DNA of 31,314 nt. Origin: Candidatus Susulua stagnicola. Its GTDB lineage: Bacteria > Omnitrophota > Gorgyraeia > Duberdicusellales > 4484-171. Of the stretch, positions 22,357-30,121 are shown piece after piece. A program made the translations under genes and the position numbers. The stretch is from NCBI GenBank assembly GCA_030765735.1, contig JAVCBZ010000043.1, forward strand, positions 1 through 31,314, given 5' to 3'. Under the pieces are notes generated by a model. The model did no database searches. It saw nothing but the letters and a program-made list of their open reading frames with translations, and was not told the origin of the DNA. Position 1 is the stretch's first letter; each line of letters opens with the position of its first letter.

Positions 22357-23496
22357 ATGATAGAAAAGGCATTTCTTTTAAAAATTTACGAAGCTGCGTC
22401 TATGCAACGTTGGAATGATCAAATTCGCACTGTTGAGCTGATTGAATTAGATAAACAGGCTCATAAAATGATTATTGCCTATTGTTTGGGTAAGTGTGAA
22501 GAAAGCAACCAAACGGAAGGTTTTAATTGGGTTGAGATAATTGAGGCTGGAATTTTTGAATTTCTTCAGCGCATTGTAATTACTGATTTAAAACCACCAT
22601 TATTTCACAGAATAAAGGAAAATAAAAAACAATATAAACAATTAAATCAGTGGGCCTATAAAGAAATAAGTCCCTTTATAAAATCTTTAGGTAAAGATTT
22701 TTGTGCAAGATTTGAAAATTATTTGCATGATTCTGTGCGCAATGTAAATCGTAGAATTATAAGTGCTGCTCACTTTTATGCTACCAAATGGGAGTTTGAT
22801 ATTATTGAGCGTGCTAATCCTAATGGTTATGGGGTTGAGGAAATAAAAGAAGATATACGTTCTAAACAGAATAAATACCAAGACCTTGAGAGTATGCAGA
22901 GATTATTGTATTCTCAAGAGCTAAAAGATTTTGTAAATATTTGTGGTCAATTAAGATTTCAAATACGTTGGAGTCACTTACATCGAGTTCCTAAGACATC
23001 AGTTCTAGGCCATATGTTGCTTGTGGCAATGTTATCTTATTTATCTTCTTTATTTATAGGAGCTGATAACAAAAGAGCTGTGAATAATTACTTCACTGGT
23101 TTATTTCATGATTTACCAGAGGTTCTTACACGTGACATAATTAATCCAGTAAAAAGGGCAGTGCCAGGGTTAGGCGATTTAATCAAAGAATATGAACGAA
23201 GTGAAATGGAAGCCAAAATATACAAATTAATACCTAAGACTTGGCATCAAGCCATGCGTATGTTTACTGAGAATGAGTTTGACAATATTATAAACTCAAA
23301 TGGTGTTATAGAAAGGGATGGGGAGCTGATTAAGGGCATAGATGAATTAGCAGCTTTCATTGAGGCTTATTTGTCATTGAGTAATGGTATACAAAATCAA
23401 GACATGGAAAAAGCAGTGTCTTCTCTTAAAGAAAAATATCATTCAAAAGTTATTTGTGGTATGGATTTTGGTCATATATATAGTGATTTTGATTGA
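22357..23496 (+). CDS. HD-domain phosphohydrolase, YfbR-like
   Basis: A 379-residue protein with an HD domain in its second half. The metal-binding set is H219 in SVLGHMLLVAML and H251-D252 in GLFHDLPEVLTRDIINPVKRA; the HDLPEVLTRDIINPVK block and the preceding HLHRVPKTS resemble YfbR-type 5'-deoxynucleotidases. The N-terminal 200 residues are helical, with no family I recognise. HD proteins hydrolyse phosphate esters, often nucleotides. It starts 15 bases after the RND gene, but a -10 box in that gap may give its own, leaderless message. No Shine-Dalgarno is seen. Nucleotidase activity is inferred; a signalling phosphodiesterase cannot be excluded. Confidence 0.8.
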   Translation: MIEKAFLLKIYEAASMQRWNDQIRTVELIELDKQAHKMIIAYCLGKCEESNQTEGFNWVEIIEAGIFEFLQRIVITDLKPPLFHRIKENKKQYKQLNQWAYKEISPFIKSLGKDFCARFENYLHDSVRNVNRRIISAAHFYATKWEFDIIERANPNGYGVEEIKEDIRSKQNKYQDLESMQRLLYSQELKDFVNICGQLRFQIRWSHLHRVPKTSVLGHMLLVAMLSYLSSLFIGADNKRAVNNYFTGLFHDLPEVLTRDIINPVKRAVPGLGDLIKEYERSEMEAKIYKLIPKTWHQAMRMFTENEFDNIINSNGVIERDGELIKGIDELAAFIEAYLSLSNGIQNQDMEKAVSSLKEKYHSKVICGMDFGHIYSDFD

Positions 23497-23502
23497 GGGG
23501 GG

Positions 23503-23530
23503 TTGACTAAGAGTTAATTTTAAGGATAAT
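23503..23530 (+). promoter_or_regulatory. Promoter of the small-protein pair
   Basis: TTGACT (23503-23508) and GATAAT (23525-23530) with a 16-base spacer, each one base off consensus. The following ORF starts at 23582 behind AAGGAG. Confidence 0.55.
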
Positions 23531-23581
23531 AAGGGTGTTTAGCAGCAATAAACTACTTTATATTAGGAAAAAGGAGTGTTT

Positions 23582-23911
23582 ATGGAATTAAAAGAAATTA
23601 TTAAAAAGTGCAAGACTTTAAACATTTATGAAGAGAGATCTATTACTGATAATTATTATGAAGTTGTTTTTTATACCAAAGATACCAATCAGTGGAATCA
23701 GTTATTTACTGAAATTTTAGGTTTAGCGGCAAAGCCATATGGGGTTGAGCCGAGCCAAGGGGATATTACATTAACTCAAAAATATGGAGGGCTTCGTGAG
23801 AAGCAAACTTTGTTTAAAGAAGACAAGGGTGATGCTATTATGATTGCCATGTTTTGGCCTTGGCAGGATGAGGTTCGTACTACCATTAAAGTGGTTTTTA
23901 TAAAAAAATAA
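23582..23911 (+). CDS. Hypothetical protein, 109 residues
   Basis: I do not recognise the family. The protein is soluble, with a predicted alpha/beta pattern: an N-terminal helix MELKEIIKKCK, strands around YYEVVFYT, then QLFTEILGLAAKPYG, a polar middle, and C-terminal strands AIMIAMFWPWQDEVRTTIKVVFIKK. There are no signal peptide, membrane segment or metal motif. The ATG at 23582 follows AAGGAG by five bases; a GTG at 23576 falls within that site and is not used here. A good promoter lies upstream. The next small gene begins five bases after its stop, so the two probably form an operon. Confidence 0.7.
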   Translation: MELKEIIKKCKTLNIYEERSITDNYYEVVFYTKDTNQWNQLFTEILGLAAKPYGVEPSQGDITLTQKYGGLREKQTLFKEDKGDAIMIAMFWPWQDEVRTTIKVVFIKK

Positions 23912-23916
23912 ATATT

Positions 23917-24147
23917 ATGAAAATTTTTTTTAGTAAAATAAAAAATTTCCTTATTGGAGGAAAAAAATATAAGTGTCAGGTTTGTCAAAGAATGATTCAT
24001 GAGAAGCATTCTTTGGAACATGCTAAAGCTGAAGAGTATCTGATTAATCTTATAAAAAAAGATCATCCTAAATGGAGCCAGAAAGACTCAGTTCCTCCAG
24101 AGTGTATTGAGTATTACCGCAAATTGATAAAACAATCCGAAATCTAA
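23917..24147 (+). CDS. Small Cys/His protein, probable zinc-binding, unknown function
   Basis: A 76-residue protein. After a basic, partly hydrophobic start (MKIFFSKIKNFLIGGKKY) comes a C-x2-C pair (KCQVCQRM), followed by HEKHSLEHAKAEEYLI, with histidines, and a later cysteine in PPECIEYY. The C-x2-C...H...C set suggests a small zinc-binding fold. There is no catalytic motif I can assign. It has no visible ribosome site and starts five bases after the preceding gene, suggesting coupled translation. Confidence 0.6.
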   Translation: MKIFFSKIKNFLIGGKKYKCQVCQRMIHEKHSLEHAKAEEYLINLIKKDHPKWSQKDSVPPECIEYYRKLIKQSEI

Positions 24148-24263
24148 TTTAATAAATTTCTAATTAGAAGGAATAATGTTTTAGGTTATAAAAATTCTAA
24201 GTTTGATTTGCGACCAATATTAGATGTAATATCTAAAGAATTTATTTCGTTTTTTATTTTTTT

Positions 24264-24272
24264 TGGTATAAT
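24264..24272 (+). promoter_or_regulatory. Extended -10 promoter of the cyclophilin gene
   Basis: TGGTATAAT, with perfect TATAAT at 24267-24272 and the TGn extension, lies 23 bases before the ATG. No good -35 is visible. The strong ribosome site GGGGAGG at 24281-24287 follows. The rest of the gap 24148-24263 shows no gene. Confidence 0.6.
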
Positions 24273-24295
24273 CTTTCTAAGGGGAGGTATGAGTA

Positions 24296-24847
24296 ATGAA
24301 ATTAGCTAAGAAGTTTTTTATTTTGTTGGTAATGAGTATGTTTATTGGTAATATTTATGGAGAAGGAGTAGACATGGACGAAAAAGTAGTAGTGATAGAA
24401 ACTAATCAAGGCATAATAGAAATTAAATTAATGCCTGATGTTGCGCCAAAGGCTTGTGAGAGTTTTATTGGCTTGGTAGAAAAGGGTTATTATGAAGGAA
24501 TAATTTTTCATAGAGTAATAAAGGATTTTATGATTCAGGGAGGAGACCCTACTGGAACTGGAACTGGAGGCGAGTCATTTTGGGGAGTACCTTTTAAAGA
24601 TGAAGTTATCAGTTCAGTAAAATTTGATAAACCAGGAATTTTGGCTATGGCAAATTCTGGTCCAAATACTAATGGAAGTCAATTTTTTATTACTACCATA
24701 CCGACTCCTTGGCTTAATATGCGGCATACTATTTTTGGTGAAGTTGTTTCAGGGTATGATATAGTTGAAAAAATTAAAAACACAGCTGTTGGTGCTGGTG
24801 ATAAGCCGATTGTAGAGCAAAAGATCATAAAAGCTTATCTAAAATAA
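24296..24847 (+). CDS. Signal-peptide-bearing cyclophilin-type peptidyl-prolyl isomerase
   Basis: A 183-residue cyclophilin. Residues 1-23 form a signal peptide (KFFILLVMSMFIGNIYG), so it acts outside the cytoplasm, folding exported proteins. The catalytic core is complete: IIFHRVIKDFMIQGGDP with the active-site R, GTGTGGESFWG, MANSGPNTNGSQFFIT and WLNMRHTIFGEV. The ATG at 24296 lies eight bases after GGGGAGG; an ATG at 24289 opens only a six-codon frame. It is followed by the remnant of a Bax-inhibitor-1 family gene. Confidence 0.93.
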   Translation: MKLAKKFFILLVMSMFIGNIYGEGVDMDEKVVVIETNQGIIEIKLMPDVAPKACESFIGLVEKGYYEGIIFHRVIKDFMIQGGDPTGTGTGGESFWGVPFKDEVISSVKFDKPGILAMANSGPNTNGSQFFITTIPTPWLNMRHTIFGEVVSGYDIVEKIKNTAVGAGDKPIVEQKIIKAYLK

Positions 24848-24861
24848 AAGGAATAGAAAAG

Positions 24862-24975
24862 ATGATGCGTTCAGGCAATCCTGCTCTTAAAGCAGATACA
24901 TTTACAAAGGTAAGAAATGCCTCTTCAGGTAATACCATGAGTATTCAAGGTGCAGTTAATAAAACTTTTGTCTAA
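24862..24975 (+). pseudogene. Truncated remnant of a Bax-inhibitor-1/YccA-family gene
   Basis: A 37-codon open frame with a ribosome site (AAAGGAATAG) that reads MMRSGNPALKADTFTKV, then RNASSGNTMSIQGAVNKTFV, and stops. This is the characteristic N-terminus of YccA-type Bax-inhibitor-1 membrane proteins (SNPAL..TF...MT.QG.VNKT), which normally continue into seven TM helices over about 230 residues. Here a TAA follows at once and none of the TM region is present downstream. The most likely explanation is a deletion that removed the rest of the gene, leaving a decaying stub. A short functional peptide is possible but less likely. Confidence 0.75.
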
Positions 24976-25026
24976 GTTGCAGAGTAGAAGATAGAATTTT
25001 TTATAGTTTTGAATATAAGGAGGATA

Positions 25027-25575
25027 ATGAAGCGAATAATGATATTTATTGATGCGGAATATGTAGTTTCTAAAATGAGAGAATTACTTGGTAAGAAAAA
25101 AGTTATTCGACGTAATGATATTGATTGGAAAAATATAATTCAATGGGTAATTGCTAAAAGGCAGTTAGTTCGTACCTATTATTATTCTTCACGATTAAAT
25201 CAGGAAGAGAATCTTCAAACTTTTCAAGAACAACAAGAATACTTAAAGCGTCTAAAGTTAAATATCCCTTATTTTGAAATCAAGTTGGGAAGATTAGTGC
25301 GAGTCCAAGGTGGGTGGGTTCAAAAGGGTATAGATGTTAAGATTGCTTTGGATATGTTTTCACATGCGGTTAAAGATCATTACGATACTGTTGCTTTGGT
25401 TTCTGGAGATTCAGATTTTGCTGAAGTGATTAGCGAGATTAAGGAACGCTATGGAAAACATGTTGAGCTTTATACTTTTGATAAATCAATTCATGAAGCC
25501 TTAAGACTTGCTCCTGATAAGCATATAGTAGTTAGCGGTCAAATTGGGCGTAAATATAGCTTTTGGTTTGATTAA
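25027..25575 (+). CDS. NYN-domain protein (LabA/DUF88 type)
   Basis: A 182-residue PIN-like NYN-domain protein. The acidic residues of the putative metal site are visible: MIFIDAEYVV near the start, KGIDVKIALDMFSHA in the middle and VALVSGDSDFAEVI toward the end. NYN proteins are predicted ribonucleases; some relatives (LabA) affect circadian or stress responses. AAGGAGG lies just upstream of the ATG at 25027; the frame also opens from a TTG at 25009 that overlaps this ribosome site and is not chosen. The gene stands alone, just after the YccA remnant. The RNA target is unknown. Confidence 0.85.
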   Translation: MKRIMIFIDAEYVVSKMRELLGKKKVIRRNDIDWKNIIQWVIAKRQLVRTYYYSSRLNQEENLQTFQEQQEYLKRLKLNIPYFEIKLGRLVRVQGGWVQKGIDVKIALDMFSHAVKDHYDTVALVSGDSDFAEVISEIKERYGKHVELYTFDKSIHEALRLAPDKHIVVSGQIGRKYSFWFD

Positions 25576-25643
25576 TCTAGCCATTTTTACCTTTTTTTAA
25601 AATTTTGCTCAATTCCTCAGTTATTGATTTTTCTAAAAAAAAG

Positions 25644-25671
25644 TTGATTTATCTTGGTTTATCAGTATAAT
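25644..25671 (+). promoter_or_regulatory. Promoter of fusA
   Basis: TTGATT (25644-25649) and perfect TATAAT (25666-25671) with a 16-base spacer, leaving a leader of about 58 bases before the ATG at 25736. The TTGATTT word also occurs at 25624 in the same gap. Confidence 0.7.
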
Positions 25672-25735
25672 AACGGTTTGTTGTGCTCTGAGTAGCTAAG
25701 GAATAGTAGTGTAGAAATATAGATTAGGAGTAAAT

Positions 25736-27832
25736 ATGAGTCGTCAAATAGAACTAAAAAAGGTAAGAAATATAGGGATTATGGCCCATATCGATGCTGG
25801 GAAAACCACTTTAACCGAGAGAATTCTTTTTTATACTGGTCGTTCCCATAAGATAGGTGAAGTACATGATGGTGCTGCTAAAATGGATTGGATGAAGCAA
25901 GAGCAGGAGAGGGGAATTACTATTACTTCAGCTGCTACTACTTGTCATTGGGGTGATCATAGGATTAATATTATTGATACTCCTGGGCACGTAGATTTTA
26001 CTGTTGAGGTTGAACGAAGCTTGCGTATTTTAGATGGAGCAATAGCAGTATTTTGTGCTGTTGGAGGAGTTGAGCCTCAGTCAGAAACTGTTTGGCATCA
26101 ATCTAATAAATATGAAGTACCTAAGATTGCTTTTGTAAATAAAATGGATAGAGTTGGAGCAAATTTTTTTGCAGTTGTTAAAAACATTGAAAATGATTTG
26201 GGAGCCAATGTAATCCCTTTACAAGTTCCTATTGGAGCTGAAGATAATTTTCGTGGGATCATTGATCTTATTGAGATGAAGGCTTATATTTACGATGATG
26301 CATCTTTAGGGAAAAATTTTCATGCAGAAGAAATTCCTGAAGAATACAAAGAGATTGCTGAAGAGCATCACCATATTATGGTTGAAAAAGCTGTAGAATT
26401 AGAAGATTCTATCATGGAGAAGTATCTTGAGTCCGAAGATAAAATTACAAGCCAAGATTTAATTTTAGCAATACGTAAAGGGACAATTGCTAATCAAATT
26501 GTCCCTGTGCTTTGCGGTTCAGCTTTTAAGAATAAAGGTGTACAAAGACTGCTTGATGCTATAACTTCATATCTCCCAGCACCTTCAGATTTACCTTCAA
26601 TAAAAGGAGTTGATCCCCTAGATCGTGAAAAAGTTGTTGAAAGGTATCCAAATGATGATGATCCTTTTTCAGCATTAGCTTTCAAGGTTCAGACTGATCC
26701 TCATATGGGTAAATTAGTCTATTTTAGGGCCTATTCTGGAAAACTTGATGCTGGTTCCTACATTTATAATACGACTAAAGATAAAAAAGAAAGAGTAGGT
26801 AGAATTTTACAAATGCATGCTAATGAGCGTGAAAGCCGTGCTACTATTTATGCTGGCGATATTGCAGCAATTATTGGTTTAAGTCATACTGTAACTGGAG
26901 ATACATTATCTAATCCAGAACATCCAGTGCTTTTAGAAGCCATTGAATTTCCAGCACCAGTAATGTCAATTAGTGTTAAACCGCAAAGTCGATCTGATCA
27001 GGATAGAATATCAAAAGCTTTATTAAAATTAGCTGAAGAAGATCCAACATTTATTGTTCATACTGATGTTGAAACTGATGAAATGATTATCTCTGGTATG
27101 GGTGAGTTACATTTAGAAATTATTGTTGATCGCTTAAAACATGAGTTTAGTGTTGAAGCAGTAGTTGGTCAACCTAAAGTAGCCTATAAAGAAACAATGT
27201 TAAGCGTAGTTACTCAAGATTATAAACATTCTAAACAAACTGGTGGGCGTGGCCAATATGGTCATGTAGTTATGGAAGTGTCTCCAGCTAAACCTGGAGA
27301 GGGCTTTGAATTTAAAAATTCTATTACTGGTGGAAAGATTCCTAAGGAATATATCCCAGCAGTTGAAAAAGGTGTTATTTCGGCGATGCAAAGAGGTATT
27401 TATGCTGGATATCCGGTTGTTGATATAAAAGTTAATCTTATTGATGGATCTTACCATGACGTTGACTCTTCAGAGCTAGCTTTTAAGCTTGCTGCTGCTG
27501 AGTGTTTGAAAAAAGCATTTATGAAAGGTGTTCCGGTTTTACTTGAACCACATATGTCTTTAGAGGTTCCTACACCTGAAGAGTATGTTGGTGGAATTGT
27601 CGGGAATATTTGTTCACGTCGAGGAAAGGTTCTAGGGATTGATAGTAAAGGTAGCCAACAGATAATTTCTGCAGAAGCGCCTCTTTCAGAGATGTTTGGC
27701 TATGCCACAACCCTACGTTCTTTAAGTAGTGGTAGAGCGGCTTATTCAATGCATTTTGAAAAATATGTAGAAGTGCCAGCAGCTATTTCTGAAAAAGTTA
27801 TTGAAGAGAAGAAAAAGAGAGAAGAGAAGTAA
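25736..27832 (+). CDS. fusA: Elongation factor G
   Basis: A 698-residue translational GTPase of normal EF-G length that drives ribosomal translocation. GTPase motifs: G1 AHIDAGKTT (residues 17-25), G2 RGITITSAATT, G3 DTPGHVDF, G4 NKMDRVGANF and G5 GSAFKNKG. Domain II follows, then domain III with FPAPVMSISVKPQSRSDQDR, domain IV with the KQTGGRGQYGHV loop, and domain V with LEVPTPEEYVGGIVGNI. TAGGAG precedes the ATG at 25736. It has its own promoter and is not with rpsL, rpsG or tuf, unlike the classical str operon. The convergent ispH gene ends 61 bases after its stop. Confidence 0.97.
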   Translation: MSRQIELKKVRNIGIMAHIDAGKTTLTERILFYTGRSHKIGEVHDGAAKMDWMKQEQERGITITSAATTCHWGDHRINIIDTPGHVDFTVEVERSLRILDGAIAVFCAVGGVEPQSETVWHQSNKYEVPKIAFVNKMDRVGANFFAVVKNIENDLGANVIPLQVPIGAEDNFRGIIDLIEMKAYIYDDASLGKNFHAEEIPEEYKEIAEEHHHIMVEKAVELEDSIMEKYLESEDKITSQDLILAIRKGTIANQIVPVLCGSAFKNKGVQRLLDAITSYLPAPSDLPSIKGVDPLDREKVVERYPNDDDPFSALAFKVQTDPHMGKLVYFRAYSGKLDAGSYIYNTTKDKKERVGRILQMHANERESRATIYAGDIAAIIGLSHTVTGDTLSNPEHPVLLEAIEFPAPVMSISVKPQSRSDQDRISKALLKLAEEDPTFIVHTDVETDEMIISGMGELHLEIIVDRLKHEFSVEAVVGQPKVAYKETMLSVVTQDYKHSKQTGGRGQYGHVVMEVSPAKPGEGFEFKNSITGGKIPKEYIPAVEKGVISAMQRGIYAGYPVVDIKVNLIDGSYHDVDSSELAFKLAAAECLKKAFMKGVPVLLEPHMSLEVPTPEEYVGGIVGNICSRRGKVLGIDSKGSQQIISAEAPLSEMFGYATTLRSLSSGRAAYSMHFEKYVEVPAAISEKVIEEKKKREEK

Positions 27833-27893
27833 GTATCTTTTAAAGGGTATTTACTTCGTTAGAGATACACGGTTATCCAAGAATAATCTATTT

Positions 27894-28739
27894 CTAATGG
27901 GGTTTATTTATCTTTTTTATTTGTTTAATTACATCTTGCGTAGTATTTTCTGGCGTAGATGCTCCCGCAGTTATTCCTACACTCGATATTCTCTTAAACC
28001 AGATTGGTTTGATTTCATTTTTTGATTGAATCCAAAAAGTTTGCTTATTGATTGATTTTGATATCTCGTATAAGCGTTTAGTATTAGCACTAGTTTTGGA
28101 ACCAATAATAATCATAAGGCCATTTTTAGCAGCCATATTTTTTATTTCTTTTTGTTTTGTTCGAGTTGGTTCGCATATGGTGTTGAAGAACCTTAGTTCT
28201 TTAATATGTTTTTTTAGAACCTTGACGATTTTTAAAGTTTTTTCTAAATTTTGTGTAGACTGAACAATAACTGCTCCTTTAGTAATTTTTTTAACTTTTT
28301 TGCTTATGTCTTTGCTGTTATCAATTACTAGGGCTTTTTTACTTAATTGTCCTAATATTCCTTGCACTTCATCATGTTTCTTGTCACCAATTATTATAAT
28401 TCGATAACCCTTTTTTTCGTTTTCTTTAGCAATTTTATGAATTTCGCAAACCATAGGACAGGTAGCATCAATTATTTTGTAGCCAAGATCTATAACTTTT
28501 TTATAATTATTAGTTGAGGTACCGTGGGCTCTTATGAGAAGAATCTTTCCTTTGCCTTTGCCTAGGCGTTTAATTTTTTTAATTCCAGCTTTTTTAACTT
28601 GGTTTACTACTTCTTCATTGTGGACAATGTCACCAAGCATTTCTACTCGTTTTTCTTTTTTAGCAGTTTCAAGAGCAATTTCTAAGGCTCTTTTTACTCC
28701 GAAACAAAATCCAGCAGATTTGGCAAGATTAATTCTCAT
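27894..28739 (-). CDS. ispH: 4-hydroxy-3-methylbut-2-enyl diphosphate reductase
   Basis: A 281-residue [4Fe-4S] enzyme, the last step of the non-mevalonate (MEP) isoprenoid pathway, making IPP and DMAPP from HMBPP. The cluster cysteines are C12 (AGFCFGVKRAL), C94 (DATCPMVCEI) and C189 (NTICEPTRTKQ), in the family's expected places. RAHGT, GDKKHDEVQG and STQNL, and GSKTSANTKRL, carry substrate-contact positions. The start overlaps the end of the polyprenyl synthetase gene by 11 bases, so the two are an isoprenoid operon reading leftward. No other MEP gene is in the window. Confidence 0.94.
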   Translation of the reverse strand: MRINLAKSAGFCFGVKRALEIALETAKKEKRVEMLGDIVHNEEVVNQVKKAGIKKIKRLGKGKGKILLIRAHGTSTNNYKKVIDLGYKIIDATCPMVCEIHKIAKENEKKGYRIIIIGDKKHDEVQGILGQLSKKALVIDNSKDISKKVKKITKGAVIVQSTQNLEKTLKIVKVLKKHIKELRFFNTICEPTRTKQKEIKNMAAKNGLMIIIGSKTSANTKRLYEISKSINKQTFWIQSKNEIKPIWFKRISSVGITAGASTPENTTQDVIKQIKKINKPH

Positions 28740-29775
28740 CTTGTCCTAATTCTTGGGCATATAAAGATAGTAGATTCCTGTATTTTTTCTTCATTTTAAT
28801 AGTTTTGATTACAATTTTTGCTTTTTTAGTAAGGTTATTAATTTCTTTTTGAACATAATTTAGAGCTCCTGATTCTTTTGTGATCCTTCGTATCTTTAGC
28901 AGGTCAGTTTTGGTTACTTGTTTTTTATTAAGAATACTTTTTATTAAGGATTTATTTTTTTTGCTAGTGTGATTGTAAGCATGCCAAATTAAGAGGGTTT
29001 TTTTTGATTCTTGAAGATCTGATAAAGTTGATTTACCGATTTTTTTCTCATCAAAAAACATGCTCAAGAGATCGTCTTTTATTTGAAAAGCTCTTCCAAG
29101 ATAAAGACTAAATTTAGAAAGCTTATCGATTTCACTTTGCTTGGTCCCAGCTAAAATTGCACCCATTGAAAGGGGGGAGGCAAAAGTATAGTGAGCAGTT
29201 TTGTAATCGTAAATTTTGTAAATATCTTTTTTCTCTATTTCTTCAATGTTTTTTATTCCTGAAAGAAGCTCAATGAATTCTCCGCAGCCAGTATGAACTG
29301 TAGCTTTAATAAATCTTTGCAAGGCTTTTTCTTTACGATTGGAATTCTCTTTTATTGAGAGAAAGGATTTAATTGCTAAAGCATAAATAATATCTGCAGC
29401 TACAATTGCTAGGTCTTGGCCGTTAAATTTAATATTATTATGTTTAGCTAGAAATTTATCAAATACTTTATGTAATGATGGCTTGCCTCTACGGGTGTTA
29501 GATTTATCAATTATGTCATCATGAATAAGGAAAAAATCATGGAGCAGTTCTACTGAAAGAGCAGATTCATATAAACCAGAAACTTTTTTTTTGCTGAAAC
29601 CCTGATATCCGACAATGAATAGGGTAGGTCTTATTCTTTTTCCATCCCTTAAGATAAAATCACTAATGTTTTTAAATAATAGGGGGGATATAGTTTCTAA
29701 AGAGTAGGCTTTATTAGTTTTTTGCAAGAATTTACTAAGCTGGATATCAATTTTTTTCTTTATTTGGTAAAGCAT
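28729..29775 (-). CDS. Polyprenyl (probably short-chain) diphosphate synthase
   Basis: A 348-residue trans-prenyltransferase that extends allylic diphosphates with IPP. The first aspartate motif is DDIID (86-90) in LLHDFFLIHDDIIDKS, preceded by the two phenylalanines F81-F82, which in characterised enzymes limit the product to about C15-C20. The second motif is QIKDDLLSMF (D234-D235), where the usual fifth aspartate is serine; the KIGKSTLSDLQESKKTLL segment follows, as in the DDILG-type subgroup. RDGKRIRPTL near residue 43 binds diphosphate. It lies upstream of ispH and overlaps it, coupling precursor supply with chain building. The gene starts at 29775; no clear ribosome site is seen. Confidence 0.9.
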   Translation of the reverse strand: MLYQIKKKIDIQLSKFLQKTNKAYSLETISPLLFKNISDFILRDGKRIRPTLFIVGYQGFSKKKVSGLYESALSVELLHDFFLIHDDIIDKSNTRRGKPSLHKVFDKFLAKHNNIKFNGQDLAIVAADIIYALAIKSFLSIKENSNRKEKALQRFIKATVHTGCGEFIELLSGIKNIEEIEKKDIYKIYDYKTAHYTFASPLSMGAILAGTKQSEIDKLSKFSLYLGRAFQIKDDLLSMFFDEKKIGKSTLSDLQESKKTLLIWHAYNHTSKKNKSLIKSILNKKQVTKTDLLKIRRITKESGALNYVQKEINNLTKKAKIVIKTIKMKKKYRNLLSLYAQELGQDEN

Positions 29776-29831
29776 TGTTTTATATTAACATACAATAATA
29801 TCAGAGGCAAATTAAAAGTTTTTAAAATATC

Positions 29832-29859
29832 TTGCGCTTTTTCTAGATAATAATAAAAT
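29832..29859 (+). promoter_or_regulatory. Possible promoter of the flavin reductase-rubrerythrin genes
   Basis: TTGCGC (29832-29837) and TAAAAT (29854-29859) with a 16-base spacer. This is the best candidate in the 150-base divergent gap 29776-29925, which otherwise holds an AAAGGAGGG ribosome site at 29892-29900 and nothing else I can name. Confidence 0.3.
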
Positions 29860-29925
29860 GCGTTTAAGTCTAGAGCGAGTATTGCTTGGGTAAAGGAGGG
29901 TAATAAAAGAAAGTCAAAACCATTA

Positions 29926-30111
29926 GTGTGCGTAATTTGTAAGGGAGATAAGAAAATCCAGCTGGAATCTTTAGTGATTATTTTTTTCTTTGCTGGTTTT
30001 TCACTTCCGAATATACTAAAAGTTTTAGTTGAGAGTTTCGATATTAAGTTAATTGGAGATGTTAAAAGTGATGTTAGTGCAATGGTTGGAAAAGCGGAGG
30101 TAGCAAGATAA
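29926..30111 (+). CDS. Small hypothetical protein with Cys pair and hydrophobic segment
   Basis: A 61-residue frame from a GTG at 29926, reading MCVICKGDKK, a hydrophobic stretch VIIFFFAGFSLPNILKVLVE, then a polar tail ending VGKAEVAR. The C-x2-C pair at residues 2-5 could bind metal. The frame is open upstream to a stop at 29854 but has no ATG, and the strong ribosome site AAAGGAGGG at 29892-29900 is 25 bases before this GTG, too far for normal initiation. Either translation begins at an unusual codon, or the start has been damaged. It lies 10 bases before the flavin reductase gene. I do not recognise it. Confidence 0.45.
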   Translation: MCVICKGDKKIQLESLVIIFFFAGFSLPNILKVLVESFDIKLIGDVKSDVSAMVGKAEVAR

Positions 30112-30121
30112 GCTAACTATA

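Noticed and set aside
27833..27893. A terminator between fusA and ispH; GAAGTAA and TTACTTC form a short inverted repeat across the fusA stop.
   Set aside because: The arms are only 7 bases, 17 bases apart, AT-rich and without a T-run, so I do not call a terminator.
28048..28749. Two open frames on the plus strand opposite ispH.
   Set aside because: They are antisense shadows of a well-supported gene, with no recognisable motifs.
29858..29893. An 11-codon frame (MRLSLERVLLG) before the small Cys protein, as a leader peptide.
   Set aside because: It has no ribosome site and no following attenuator-like hairpin.
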